From: Saccharum officinarum
Lineage: Eukaryota > Streptophyta > Magnoliopsida > Poales > Poaceae
Length of the DNA: 64,000 nt
Direction of reading: 5' to 3'
Assembly (NCBI GenBank): GCA_020631735.1
Contig: CM036179.1
Span: forward strand, 20,575,063 to 20,639,062
In this document: piece after piece, positions 34,655 through 48,296 of the stretch
Layout of the letters: every line of letters begins with the position of its first letter
Position numbering within the stretch: position 1 is the stretch's first letter
Made by a program: the position numbers and the translations under genes
Notes under the pieces: model-generated
Database searches by the model: none
What the model saw: only the letters and a program-made list of their open reading frames with translations
What the model was told of the DNA's origin: nothing

Positions 34655-34699
34655 TTTTCACACCGAAGGATGTTAAGCCTTGATTAAAACGGTGACCAC

Positions 34700-34712
34700 G
34701 GCTCCGATACCA
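34700..34712 (-). promoter_or_regulatory. Primer binding site, A2
   Basis: Minus-strand TGGTATCGGAGCC, identical to A1, two bases from the 5' LTR. Confidence 0.85.
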
Positions 34713-34714
34713 CT

Positions 34715-36967
34715 TGTAAGGTCCTAGATGGCTAGAGGGGGGGTGAATAGCCTATTAAAAATTCTACAGCAGCCACTAAGCAAACTTGTTAGGATAACAA
34801 ACGGCGTAAAGCGAGTTTTGCTTAGCCAAGGGTTGTGATGCAAGCCTCCTATCCACAAGTCTAGTAGATTATGATCTCTAGTTCACACAAGTGCTAAGTC
34901 ACTAACTTACACTAGTGAGCAAGCTAACAACACTAGCAAAGGCTACTACTAGAGCTAACAAAGATAATCTAGTAAAGTAAATGCAAGAGATAGGATTGTG
35001 AATCTTATACCGACGGTGGAGTGAAGATGTTGCCAATCACCAAGATGATATACAATCAATTAATATTGACAACAACACAATATGTAGACCAATCACCGGG
35101 AGACAAGAGACACAATATTTTTGTTCACCCGGTGTTCACTTGTGCACCGACAAGCTACGTCACCGGTTGTGTCGACCAACACTTAGATGGTTCCTCGGTG
35201 TGACCCTCAAGTCACTTGCCCCTCAAGGCACGCCCCGCAAGGCACCGCAAGACTCCACTCTCAAGTGAGGTAACTCAATGACACGCGCAATCCAATAGAG
35301 TTGCTTTTGGCGTCCCGCCGAGGAAAGCACAAGAACCTCTTACAAACAACCGGAGGTGGCCAAGAACAATCACCTTCTCTTGCCAACGCCTCCAACAATC
35401 TCCAAGCCGGCTAGGAGCGGTACTCTCCAAGAGTAACAAGAAATCCACCGGCTAAACCACCCACAAGTGCCACTAGATGCCCTCAAGCTATGCAATGCAC
35501 TTTGGGATCACTCAATCTCACTTTTGATTTGCAATCAAGCAAGAGAGATGAGTGGGAGGAGTTGCTCTAGCTCAAAGGATGCACAAGAGTGTTAGAAATG
35601 CCAAGAGCCTCCCAAGGGCCGGCCAACGAGTATTTATAAGCACCCCAAACAAATAGAGCCGTTGCAACTCCACTGACCGTTTTTCGGGACGACCGGACGC
35701 GCCGGTCGAAACTGACCGGACGCGCTCAACCGCGTCCGGTCCTCCAACGGTCACTGCGCCAACGGTCAAATCCCATGACCGGACGCGCCTCTCAACCGAC
35801 CGGACGCGCCGGTCGCACAGCACCGCGCGCGCGAAGCAATGACCGGACGCGCCCCTCGCAACGACCGGACGCGCCGATCCGCACAGCACCCGCGCCGCGA
35901 AACAACGACCGGACGCGCTCCTCGCAACGACCGGACGCGACAGTGCCAGCGTCCGGTCGGAGTCCAGTAAGCTCCTTCAACGATCGGACGCGTCCGATCA
36001 TGTGTGACCGGACGCGCCCGCGTCCGATCGTCCTCTGTGAACCTCAGTTCCTTCTGGGCGCTTGACCGGACGCGCCGGTCCCGCGAGTGACCGACGCGCC
36101 GGTTGCAAACCCTAGCACCCGAGCGCCTGAACGCGCGTGTACTGACCGGACGCGTCGGTCATACCGTGACCGCGTCCGGTGCAGCGCGTCCGGTCACCTC
36201 AGTGACCCGTTCGCCTCCGTTCTTTTCCGACTTTCGGCGTAGTGGAAAATAGGCATTTCATTTTCCCGAAATCGCCTGAATCCGCGCTCGCACGCTCGGC
36301 GGGAGGAGAGAGGAACCCAAACCCTCTCTACCCGCAAACCACAGCGCGACCAACGCCACCTTTGCAAATGTGCCAACACATCAAGTGTACATCTCCATGT
36401 GCTTGTGTGTTAGCTTTTTCTCAATCATTTTCAAAGGTTTTCCAATTAGCTCACTAGGCCCTACATGCAATGCACTTCATGAATTCACCTAGTGGCACCC
36501 GTGCTGCGAATAACCGATAAGACTTCCCTCTTAATAGTTCGGCTATCGATCCTAAACCACTCACACCCTCTTTGTTGGCTTGAGTGTAAAACAAAATGGC
36601 CCTATTGTTATACCTTTGCCTTGAGCCCATTTTGTTTCTTCAAATGATATGATCCACTTCATATCATCACATGACCGTCTCGATCCATCGACCTTGACTT
36701 CACTTGCTCTTCACCGTTGCATTGGTCCGTCGGCGCAAGTCTTGCTCAAGCTTCACCATCGCATGGTCCTCGCTTCGAAGCCTCGACTTGCCCTTCACCT
36801 TCACAACCGGTCCATCGAGCCAAGCCTCATCTTGGTCTTCACCATCTTGGTCATATGAGTCAATGTCATGTCTCATATGCAATGCCACCTTTATCTAAAC
36901 ATCCACTTAGATACAAAGGTTAGTCCTAGGTTTCATCAATTAGCCAAAACCAAACTAGGGACTTTCA
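34715..36967 (-). repeat. A2 5' LTR, left copy
   Basis: 2,253 bp with many single-base losses relative to the others (for example in the array, at 36019, 36094, 36295 and 36740). TATA (minus) is at 35631-35638 and the array at about 35690-36205. It ends ACTTTCA, followed by ACGGC. Confidence 0.9.
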
Positions 36968-36972
36968 ACGGC

Positions 36973-37668
36973 GGCGTTCGTCTCGGGCGGAGCGGCGGCG
37001 GCGCGAGAGGCGAGAGCGGCGGCTGCTGCGGTTCGTGTGCGGCAAGAAGGGCGAAACTGGAGGGCGTGCTGAGAGGGAGGAGCAGGCGGTTCAAGGCGCG
37101 TGGCAACGGCCGTGGAGCCACGGCGCGAGGAGGGGAGCGGGGCAAGCGGGCAGGCCGGGTCTGCTCGTGGGCCGAAAGGGAAGCCAGCGGCCCGTTAAAG
37201 AGGGAACAGCTTTTCTTTTTTTCTAAATAATTTGCAAATTTTTCTAATTGTTTCAAATTCGAATTTGAAGATGAGAGTTTTCGAACTTTTGCCCAATAAA
37301 AGTTGTTCAAACAATTTAATTCTCTACACTTTTATGTAGGGCACTTTTCAAAATTCTAAATAGATTTGAATTTGGGATTTAAAGCTAATTTTTAAGTAAA
37401 AATTCATTTTCTAGAGATATTTTTAAAAGCAAAATTTGAAGGAATTTGAATTCAAGAGTTGCTCCAAAATCATGTTTATTTATTCTAGATATTTAAAATT
37501 GTAGCTACATAAAATTCACCACTCTTTAGCACTTAATGTAGAATTTGGGTTTTGAGTAATTGTTTTCACTTTAAATTTAAAAGGTCTATATTGCATGCAA
37601 TGATAATATGTATAGAAGATTAGACTAATGATTTGGATGCTAATGCATGCTTAACCCCAGGTGTTACA
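36973..37668 (-). mobile_element. Element C, right piece, left copy
   Basis: Continuation of element C after the ACGGC duplication: a GC-rich block to about 37190, then AT-rich sequence ending in GTTACA. It is equivalent to 52692-53416 but about 30 bases shorter through scattered one-base losses. Confidence 0.65.
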
Positions 37669-37674
37669 TGCTTG

Positions 37675-38904
37675 TGCACACAATCAAGCTCTATCAAATG
37701 AATGTCAAGAGTGTATTTCCTCAATGGCTACTCAATGAAGAAGTTTAAGTGTTGAGCAACTCCGGTTTTGAAGATGACAAGAAGCGCCGACATGTTTACA
37801 AGCTAAAGAAGACATTGTATGGTTTGAAGCAAACACCTAGAGCATGGTATGAGAGGTTGAGGGACTTTCTCCTCTCTAAGGGTTCAAGATGGAAAGGTTG
37901 ACACCACTCTCTTCACCAAGAAGCTTGGAAATGACTTGTTTGTGTTGCAAATCTATGTGGATGACATTATCTTTAGATCAACTAACCAAGACTTTTGTGA
38001 AGAATTTAGAAATATGATGGCTAATGAGTTTGAGATGTCTATGATTGGAGAGCTTAGTTACTTCCTTAGACTTCAAATCAAGCAAATGAAGAATGACACT
38101 TTTGTAAGTCAAGGCAAGTACATCAAGGACATGATCAAGAAGTTTGGATTGCAAGATGCTAAGCCAATGAGTACACCAATGGCACTAATGATCAATTGGG
38201 TATTGATGATAGTGAAAACATGGTAGATCAAAAGCAATACCGGTCTATGATTGGAAGTTTGCTCTATGTCACCGCTTCTAGGCTGGATGCGATGTTTAGT
38301 GTGTGCAAGTGTGCAAGATATCAAGCTTCACCTAGAGAAAGTCACTTGAAAACAATAAAGAGAATATTGAGATATCTTAAGGGCACTCATGATATTGGAT
38401 TATGGTATCCTAAGGGGTCTAATTTTGAGTTGATTGGATATTCGGACTCCGACTATGGTGGTTGCAAGATTGATAGAATGAGCACAAGTGGCACTTGTCA
38501 ATTGCTTGGAAGGTCTCTTATTTCATGGTCATCAAGGAAACAAAATAGTGTTGCACTATCTACCGTCGAGGCCGAATACATTAGTGCCGGTAGTTGTGTG
38601 CACAATTGCTTTGGATGAAGGCCACCTTGAATGATTTTGGAATCAAGTTCAAGAATGTGCCATTGTTTTGTGACAATGAAAGTGCTATCAAGATGACACA
38701 AAATCCGGTTCAACATTCAAGAACCAAGCACATTGACATAAGGCATCACTTAATAAGAGACCATCAACAAAAGGGTGATATTAGCATTGAAAGCATTAGC
38801 ACTGAAGATCAATTAGCCGACATATTCACAAAGTCACTTGATGAAAAGAGATTTTACAAGTTGAAGAATGATTGAACATACTTGACTTCTCCATCTTGAA
38901 ATGA
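37675..38904 (+). pseudogene. B2 pol, C-terminal part, left copy (error-rich)
   Basis: RT and RNase H end of B2 pol: YVDD near 37953, DSDY near 38445, then the C-terminus. It is broken into three frames (37936-38226, 38196-38618, 38594-38875) by small indels. The equivalent 53422-54658 is one clean frame, so these breaks are probably sequence error. Confidence 0.85.
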
Positions 38905-39983
38905 GTGCACCCCCACATTCTTATATGACATGCCTCTCCTCCAATATAGCAAGGTAAAGTTATTTGGCATATCATTCATACTTTGCTAAGGACATGGTTA
39001 GAACATATAAACATATTTGCATGACAAATAAGCTCATTCATAAAAATCAAATGATTTTGATGTATATATGGTATCACTATTGCTTCTATGTTTGATTGAT
39101 CTAGTGGCATATGACATATTTGTGGGCTTGCAAACCTAGTGTTAAATCTAGTAAACGAGCTCATGATGTGTAATTCAACATGGTAAAGATAACCCTTATA
39201 CTTTATGAGGTGTGAAAAAGCTTGTCCTTGGATCAAACCGAATTACATATTCTAGGCAAGTGATCTAGATTGAACCAAAATTTGGACTCCCTCATATTGA
39301 TTGACTTATCTCTCACTAAAATTGGCACATTTTTTGGTGATTGTTGACAAAGGGGAGAGAAAAGTCACAAAGATAGAAAGAGTCACAAAGATATTGCAAA
39401 GAGAGAATAAGATATAATAAGGGGAGAGAAAAGTCATAAAGATAAAAAGTTAATCAAGGTATCAATTAAAATTTGAGCACATAAGTAGGGGGAGCAAGCT
39501 CATGAACTATTTGTTGCATTTGTATGTGCATTAACATGATGAATTATTGCATTGCAAAGCTTAAATTCATATTCTTGATTGAATGGTGATTGCTAGAAAT
39601 AGAATTTGAATGATGATTTGTTGAGAGTAGCTTTACAAGCGGTATCTAGACACCTTTGCTTATAATGTTGATCTCACAGGGTATTTTAGTGTTTGTGATC
39701 GTTACAAGTGATGTATTTTAAGTGGTGTCTAGCTACATCGATGCTAAGGATGGTATATAAAGGCAACTCCGGTTGGTATCACGCTTCAAAGGTCCATTCT
39801 ATATACCTTAGCATCAATTTGATAGTAGTAACTCTCCCAAAATTCAAATCCATACATACGTGCACATTTGAACCAAACTCATGGAAGCACATATGTAGGG
39901 GGAGCTAATACTATCGAAATTGAAAATTAATTTCATTTCATATCTTTGTGATGGTTGTCATCAATTACAAAAAAGGGGGAGAT
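38905..39983 (+). other. B2 tail and polypurine tract, left copy
   Basis: Non-coding. Polypurine runs at 39351, 39420 and 39487, and the terminal tract AAAAAAGGGGGAGA at 39969-39982. It duplicates 54659-55742. Confidence 0.7.
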
Positions 39984-41876
39984 TGAAAGCCCAAGTTTGG
40001 TTTGGTAATTAATGACACCAAGTTGCTAATGCCATGTGTTAAGTGTTTTTGAGTTAGGCATAAGAAACACATGTGATGAAGGTGTATGTGGCAAGAGTGG
40101 TGGCCACAATATCACAAAGAGATGGTGCATGGACATGAAATGATGATCATGGTGGAGATGCACATAAAATAAAGGACATGATGATCAAGTGAAAGAGAAG
40201 GATCTAAGAGCGCAAGCAAAGGTATAACCATAGGGTTTTCCTTTTACCGGTCTAAGATGAGTAGAGAAGTGATTGACCGGTTTAGGATACATAGCCGACT
40301 ATCAAGAGGGGCAATCACGGTTAGCTCGGAAATCAAGTGCCACTAGATCAATGTCTTGAGTATATGCATTAGGATCTAGTAAAAAGCTAAAATAACGCCT
40401 TAGAAAATGATTATGAAATGCTAACACACATGCACAATGGTGGTGTACACTTGGTGGTGTTAGCACATTTGCGAAGCGGTGGAGTTCAAGCGGTAGAGAG
40501 GGGTTTGGGTTCCTCTCTCCCTCCCGCCGAGCTTGAGAGGTGGGATTCGGCGCTTTTTGAGAAGTGAAATGCCTATTTTCTATTGCGCCAGAAGTCGGAA
40601 AAGAAATGGAGGCGAACGGAGGTCACTGTGGTGACCGGACGCTGCACCAGACGCGGTCACGGTATGACCGGACGCGTCGGTCAGTGTTTAGCGTCTGCGC
40701 GGTTTTTAGTTTGATGATCGGACGCGCAGCGCGTCTGGTCACTGACGACCGGACGCGTCCGGTCATCCAGGGAGCTTACTGGACTCTAACCGGACGCGGG
40801 CGCTGTCGCGTCCGGTCATTGCGAGAGGCGCATCCGGTCGTTGTTTAGTTGTGCGCTACTCAAGTTGACCAGCGTGTCGTCAGTTGTCGCGGGACCAGCG
40901 TGTCCGGTCACACCCGGCGCGTCCGGTCAGTACGACCAGCGCGTCCCGTCGGTGTTTCAGAATTTAGCCGTTGCGCGACCGGCGCGTCCGGTCAGTTTGA
41001 CCAGCGCGTCCGGTCAGCACGACTTCGGCTGGTTAAAGTTCCTAACGGCTATATTCGAAGGGGTACGCTATAAATAGAGGTTGGCCGGGGTTTGAGGGCA
41101 ACTCTTGCACATTTTGAGAACTAGAGACATACTTTGAGCTAGAGAACAACCCCTCCACTCATCTCTTTGCATAGTTGCACATCTGAGTGAGATTGAGTTA
41201 GATTCAGTGCATTGCTTGAGAGTTGCATTCTAGAGGCACTTGATCTTTGAGTTGCTGCGGATTTCTTGTTACTCTTCTGTGTTTCCCGACACGGTAGACG
41301 GCTTGGAGCAGCGGAGGTGATTGAGCTCGCAATTAGAGATTGTTGGAGCCTTCACCAAGTGTTGTAAGGGGTTCTTGATCCTTCCCCGCGGAGTTCGTGA
41401 ATTGGATACTCTAGTGAAGCTCGTGGCTTGGAGGATCCCCATCTTGTGTGCGGTTGTGCGGCGCCCACCGAGGGCTCTACTCTTGATAGTCGATTAGCTC
41501 GCGAACCGACAAGTGGGTGTATCGCCACAACAGGGAGTAGCTTGTCGGGAAGCAAGTAAACCTCGGGATAAATTCTTGTGCCATTCTCTTCCCGAGGACT
41601 TCTCTTGTGTGATTGATTGATTGGTACTTCTCATCTCTTCACGGCGGTATAATCACTCAAAGCTCTTCTCTCGTATTACTTCTTGTTTCTAGCTTGTAGT
41701 TGTTGTTGTGTTTAGTGAATAGCTTTGTTATAGACTTGTGTAGGTGGCTTGCTTAAATAGTTAGAGCTAGTGCTTTTGCTTCGCCAACTTTCATACTAAC
41801 GTGTGGTTAAGTAATTCTTATAGAAGTTTTAATTAGGCTATTCATCCCCCCCTCTCTAGCCTATTTGGACCTTACA
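39984..41876 (+). repeat. B2 3' LTR, left copy
   Basis: Same sequence as 55743-57642 apart from small indels. The array is at about 40635-41025 and TATA at 41069-41076. It ends TTACA, followed by CTGTG. Confidence 0.9.
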
Positions 41877-42696
41877 CTGTGCTCTACACCATTTGCGACG
41901 GGTAGTGGAGTGGACGGCGCCGTGGCGAGCAGTGGAGTCGCGTGGGCATGGGCGTCAGTGCAGGATTGGGGAAGTGGCGCAAGTAAACCCTAACCGACGG
42001 GTCCAGGGCGTTATAAGCTGGTCCAACCAGACTGGTTTGGGGATGGACCCAAGTCGACCCAGTCTGGCTTAGGGCACTGGTGTCCAAAACGAATTTTCTC
42101 TCTCTAAAATCGGCTGAAACTGGGAGCGGTGTCCACTGGCCAAATTTTTAGAAATCGGAGTGTCCCCTAGCAAAAAGCTCGAAAGTGGGTGTCCACCAGC
42201 AAAGAGGCAGCATTTGGCATTCCAATAGCAAATTTACCCAAAAAGATAAGACACCATTGACCAATGTTCAAGATAAGTGCGTGGCGATTCAGCAGCAAAC
42301 ATAACAAAGGCCAACACTTGATTGTCAGTTAGCAGAGTTGCATCTCGGAGATCGAGTACAACAGCCAGCTTGGCAAAAAAAAAGAGGGTGTGAGCTTCAC
42401 CCTCAAGGGTTCAAGACCTTAGCAATAGTAGCTACCTAAAAAAAGAAGCATACGAAATACTTCTAACAGGTTGAGTGACAGAGGTGGAGTGAGAACTCCA
42501 ATTGTAGTTAGGTGTGATTTTGAGAGTCAATAGAGGTGTCAAAAAAAAAGTCTAGGACCTTCAATCCTTCATGAGCTCTTTCAAATACTCTTGGCAAAGC
42601 AAAAGAACTTGAAAATGTTTTATTCGCAAATATCGTTGTGTGTGATTTGGTAAATTCCCCTTCGATAATGGCCTACCCATGAATACTAGGAAACTA
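41877..42696. other. Flank of B2 up to the gap, left copy
   Basis: The same sequence as 57643-58469. The last 150 bases include the start of the LINE reverse transcriptase fragment (FRYLGLPM region) in broken form. No separate gene is seen. Confidence 0.8.
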
Positions 42697-42796
42697 NNNN
42701 NNNNNNNNNNNNNNNNNNNNNNNNNNNNNNNNNNNNNNNNNNNNNNNNNNNNNNNNNNNNNNNNNNNNNNNNNNNNNNNNNNNNNNNNNNNNNNNN
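42697..42796. other. Assembly gap of 100 N
   Basis: Exactly 100 N. The left side ends at the base equivalent to 58469; the right side restarts at the base equivalent to about 27050. The two contig ends therefore overlap by about 15.65 kb. Confidence 0.97.
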
Positions 42797-43915
42797 CGGC
42801 GCGCCCTCGCACGACCGGACGCGCCGATCCGCACAGCACCCGCGCCGCGAAACAACGACCGGACGCGCTCCTCGCAACGACCGGACGCGACAGTGCCAGG
42901 TCCGGTCGGAGTCCAGTAAGCTCCTTCAACGATCGGACGCGTCCGATCATGTGTGACGGACGCGCCCCGCGTCCGATCGTCTCTCTGTGAACTCAGTTCT
43001 TCTGGGCGCATGACCGGACGCGCCGGTCCGCGAGTGACCGGACGCGCCGGTTGCAAACCTAGCACCCGAGCGCCTGATACCGCGCTGTACTGACCGGACG
43101 CGTCCGGTCACACCGTGACCGCGTCCGGTGCAGCGTCCGGTCACCTCAGTGACCCCGTTCGCCTCCGTTTCTTTTCCAACTTCCGGCGTAGTGGAAAATA
43201 GGCATTTCATTTCCCGAAATCGCCTGAATCCCGCGCTCGCACGCTCGGCGGGAGGGAGAGAGAACCCAAACCCCTCTCTACCCGCAACACAGCGTGACTA
43301 ACGCCACCTTTGCAAATGTGCAACACCATCAAGTGTACATCTCCATGTGCTTGTGTGTTAGCATTTTCTCAATCATTTTCAAAGGTTTTCCAATTAGCTC
43401 ACTAGGCCCTACATGCAATGCACTTCATGAATTCACCTAGTGGCACCCGTGCGTCGAATAACCGATAAGACTTCCCTCTTAATAGTTCGGCTATCGATCT
43501 AAACCACTCACACCCTCTATGGTGTCTTGAGTGTAAAACAAAATGGCCCTATGGTTATACCTTTGCCTTGAGCCCATTTTGTTTCTTCAAATGATATGAT
43601 CCACTTCATATCATCACATGACGTCTCGATCATCGACTTGACTTCACTTGCTCTTCACCGTTGCATCGGTCCGTCGGGTGCGCAAGTCTTGCTCAAGCTT
43701 CACCATCGCATGGTCCTTTCGCTTCGAAGCCTCGACTTGCCCTTCACCTTCACAACCGGTCCATCGAGCCAAGCCTCATCTTGGTCTTCACATCTTGGTC
43801 ATATGAGTCAATGTCATGTCTCATATGCAATGACCACCTTTATCTAACATCCACTTAGATACAAAGGTTAGTCCTAGGTTTCATCAATTAGCCAAAACCA
43901 AACTAGGGACTTTCA
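42797..43915 (-). repeat. A2 3' LTR, right copy, truncated at the gap
   Basis: Begins within the palindromic array and ends ACTTTCA before the polypurine tract. The array remnant runs to about 43145. Confidence 0.88.
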
Positions 43916-45098
43916 ATCTCCCCTTTTTGGTAATTGATGACAACCCTCACAAAGATGATTTTGATAATAAAAGTTTTGAACTTGTCATACTTGTCCAATC
44001 ATTTTGCTCATAAGTCAAGTTTGGACATTATCACAAGCTCGGTTTTGGTAGCATTAGCTCCCCCTACATATGTGCATAGAGTTTGGATTGAAAGCTTTGC
44101 ACATGCATGGATAGAAGTGTTGGGAGAGTAATTCTACCAAAATGATGCTAAGGTGTAAGAAATGGACCTTTGAAGCGTGATACCAATCGGAGTTGCTTTT
44201 ACACCATCCTTAGCATCATGAAGTAACTAGACATCCATCAAAACTCAAGAACCCCGTGAGATCAACATTATATGTAAAGGTTCTTGGACCACTTGTAAAG
44301 CTTTAGGCAAGTCTAGATACCACATGTAAACTATTCCTATGCATGCTAGTAGATCATTTCATCATCAATTTCTATACTAGCATTGCACCACACAAGCATG
44401 TATATTGAATTTAAATACATGTGCAATGAGCAAGTCATATGAGAATGCACAAACAAATGCAACAACTTTGTTTATGAGCTTGCTCCCCCTACTTGTGTGC
44501 ATCAACAATTTTATTACCCCTTTATCAAGTTGAATCATCTTTTTCTCTCATAAATTTTATTTACCCTTTACCCCTTTATCAAGTTGAATCTTTATCAAGT
44601 TGAATCATCTTTTTCTCTCCCTTTGTCAACAACTTACCCAAAAAGGGATCAAATTGTGGAGAGAAGGAAGTGTTTGATGGAGTAGCTTGAAATTAATTCG
44701 ATACCAATGTAAGGTTAAAAAAAATTTATCAAATTTGGTTTAACCTAGAATACTTGCCAAAGATATTTAATTCGATTTGAACCAAAGACAAGCTTCTTCA
44801 CTCCTCAAATAAGGGTTTCTTGCCTATGTTGAATTAAACATTTATAGCAAATCTTCTAGATTCAACTAGGTTTACAAGCTCACAACATGTCATATGCCAC
44901 CACTAGATCAAAATACATAGAAGCAATAGTGGTAACATATATCCATCAAATTCATTTGATTTATCATGAATGCTTATGCATACCACTTATTATGTCTACA
45001 TGCTCTATCAAGTCCTTAGCATAGGATGAAAGACATGTCAATCAATTTTACCTTGCAATGTCGAAGGAGAGGCATGTCAATAAGTGGGTGGGGTGCAT

Positions 45099-48000
45099 TC
45101 AACTCATGTTTGAGAAATCAAGAATGTTCAATTCATTCCTTAGCTTGCAAAACCTCTTTTCATCAAGTGGCTTAGTGAGAATATCGGCAAGTTGATCATC
45201 GGTGCAACACTTTCAATGGCAATATCTCCTTTTGTTGATGATCTCTAATGAAATGATGTCTTATGTCAATATGCTTTGTTCTTCCATGTTGAACCGGGTT
45301 TTGTATCATCTTGATTGCACTCTCATTATCACATAGCAACGGCACATTCTTGAAATTGAGGCATAATCCTTCAAAGTTGATTTCATCCATAGCAATTGTG
45401 CACAACAACTCCCGCACTCACATATTCGGCTTCGCGGTAGAGATTGCCACACTATTTTGTTTCTTTGAGGACCATGACACAAGTGATCTTCAAGTAATTG
45501 ACATGTGCCACTTGTGCTCTTTCTATTGATCTTGCAACCCCATAGTCGGAGTCCGAATATCCAATCAATTCAAACTTTGACCCCTTGGGATACCATAGTC
45601 CAACATCTCTTGTTTGCTTCAAGTACCTCAATATTCTCTTTGCGGCCGTGAGATGACTTTCTCTAGGTGAGGCTTGATATCTAGCACACATGCAAACACT
45701 AAACATGACATCCGCCTTGATGCGGTGACATAGAGTAGACTTCCAATCAAAGACCGATATTCCTTTTGATTCACCATTTTGCCATCAAGATCACTATCCA
45801 AATTGCCATTTGTGCCCATTGGAGTTGAAATTGGCTTTGCATCTTGCATTCCAAACTTCTTCAACATGTCCCTTATGTATTTCCCTTGACTCACAAATGT
45901 CCATTCTTCAATGCTTGACTTGGAGACCAAGGAAGTAGCTAAGTTCACCAATCATAGACATTTCAAACTCTTTGGCCATCATAGCACCAATTCTTCACAA
46001 TAAGCTTGATCGGTTGATCCAAAGATGATGTCATCAACATATATTTGCACTATGAATAGATCATTTCCAATCTTCTTGGTGAATAGAGTTGTATCAACCT
46101 TGCCCATCTTGAATCCCTTAGAGAGAAGAAAATCCTTAGCCTCTCATACCATGCTCTAGGTGCTTGCTTTAAGCCATATAAAGCCTTCTTCAACTTGTAC
46201 ACATGGTTGGGTTTCTTGTCATCTTCAAATCCGGGCGGTTGCTCAACAAAGACTAACTCATTGATGATCCCATTGAGAAATGCACTTTTGACATCCATTT
46301 GATATAGTTTGATATTGTGTGCACAAGCATAAGCCAATAGAATCCTTATTGCCTCCAATCTTGCCACGGGAGCATATGTCTCATCATAGTCAAGACCTTC
46401 AACTTGAGTGTAACCTTGAGCAACTAGTCTTGCTTTGTTTCTCACTACAATGCCATCTTGATCTTGCTTATTTTTAAACACCCATTTGGTTCCAATCACA
46501 TTGTAGTCATTTGGCCTTTCTACCAATTCCCAAACATCATTTCTTGTGAAATTGTTAAGCTCTTCTTGCATAGCCATGATCCAATCGGCATCCCTCAAAG
46601 CTTCTTCTATCTTCTTTGGTTCTATGGTTGACACAAATGATGCATGCTCACAAAACATAGTCAATCTTGATCTTGTTTGCACACCACTTCTAATATCACC
46701 AATAATACTATTAATGGGGTGATCTCTTGCAACATGTTGTGGTTGGAGTACTTGCACTTGATTGCTTGAGCTTGGTTGATCACTTGATGTATCTTGATGA
46801 GATGTACTAGCACCATGATCTTGCACTTGAGAGTCACTAACTAGCTTGAATGGTGAATTAGCACTTGATCTTTATCATCATCTTGAATATCAAATTACTT
46901 GCTTTGCTCTAATGTCTCCAATGTCCATGTTCTTCATTGCTTCCATTAATAGAGTTCCACCAATATCATCTAGATTTTCTTCTTCATCTTGAGACCATTG
47001 GTTTCATCAAATTGCACATCATGGACTTCTTCTAGAATGCCACTTGAGTTGTTCCAAACTCTATAAGCTTTGCTTGTAGTTGAATAACCAAGTAGGAACC
47101 CCTCATCACATCTCTTGTCAAACTTCCCAATCTAGTGCCCTTCTTCAAGATATAGCATTTGCAACCAAACACCCTAAAGTAAGAAATATTTGGCTTTCTT
47201 CCATGAAGTAACTCATATGGGGTCTTCTCTAGCAATGGATGACAATATAGTCTATTGATGTAGTAGCAAGCGGTATTGATTGCTTCATCCCAAAATGATT
47301 GACTCACATTGTACTCATGAAGCATTGATCTAGCCATATCAAGCAATGTTCTATTCTTCCTCTCAACTAGGCCATTTGATTGTGGAGTGTACTTGGCCGA
47401 GAATTGATGTCCAATACCATAATGATCACAAAGTTCTTCAATTCTTGTATTCTTGAACTCACTTCCATTGTCACTTCTCACTTTCTTGATTCTAATCTCA
47501 AACTCATTGTGAACTCTAGTGAGAAATGTCTTGAAGGTGTCAAACACTTCACTTTTGTCACTAAGAAAGAATACCCATGTGAATCTTGTGAAGTCATCCA
47601 CTATGACAAAGCCATACTTGTTGCCGCCTATGCTTGTATATGTTGTTGGTCCAAATAGATCCATGTGCATCAATTCAAATGCTTTGCATGTGCTCATTGT
47701 ACTCTTCTTTGGATGTGAGCTTCCAACTTGCTTTCCGGCTTGACATGCACTACAAAGCTTATTCTTCTCAAATTCAACATCTTTCAAACCATTGACAAGA
47801 TTGTGAGTTGTAAGCTTCTTCAATTGTTTCATGCCAACATGACCAAGCCTTCTATGCCAAAGCCAACCCATGCTTGATTTGGAGACTAAGCAAGTTGTCA
47901 AAGAAGTTTCTCTAGCATTGAAGTCAACTAGGTAGAGATTCTCATATCTAAAGCCCTTGAATGCCACATTTGAACCATCCATACTAATGACTTCCACATC

Positions 48001-48285
48001 ATCAACCCCAAAGATACATTTGTAGCCTAGATCACATATTTGTGCCACGGATAGAAGATTGAAATCCAAACTTTCAACTAGCAACACATTGGAGATACTC
48101 ATATCATTTGATATTGCAATCTTGCCCAAGCCAATAACCTTGCCTTTCTTGTTATTGCCAAATGTGATAGAATCAACACCACTATCATTGTCATTGAATG
48201 AATCAAACATTCTTGATGTACCGGTCATGTGTTGAGTGCACCCACTATCAATAATCCAATGCCTTCCTCCGGCTTTGTAATTGAC
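45099..48285 (-). pseudogene. A2 pol, right copy
   Basis: Minus-strand pol. The integrase frame 47032-48228 is clean. RT is open in 46050-46826. The RNase H part is fragmented (45628-45951, 45452-45706, 45196-45417) by one-base losses toward the gap. It shares the RT frameshift near 46130 with the left copy. Confidence 0.85.
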
Positions 48286-48296
48286 CTACAAGCAAA

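Larger units (their letters stand above)
25916..36967 (-). mobile_element. Sirevirus-type Ty1/copia retrotransposon A2 (family A, minus), copy left of the gap
   Basis: A complete family A element in reverse: 3' LTR 25916-28187, tail, pol 29387-32586, gag 32598-34654, primer site 34700-34712, 5' LTR 34715-36967, with duplication ACGGC. At 11,052 bp it matches the collapsed length of A1. It sits in the GC-rich block of element C. The left two thirds read cleanly; from about 34.9 kb on there are many single-base losses. The same element appears again at 42797-52686 across the gap, and I think both are one locus. Confidence 0.9.
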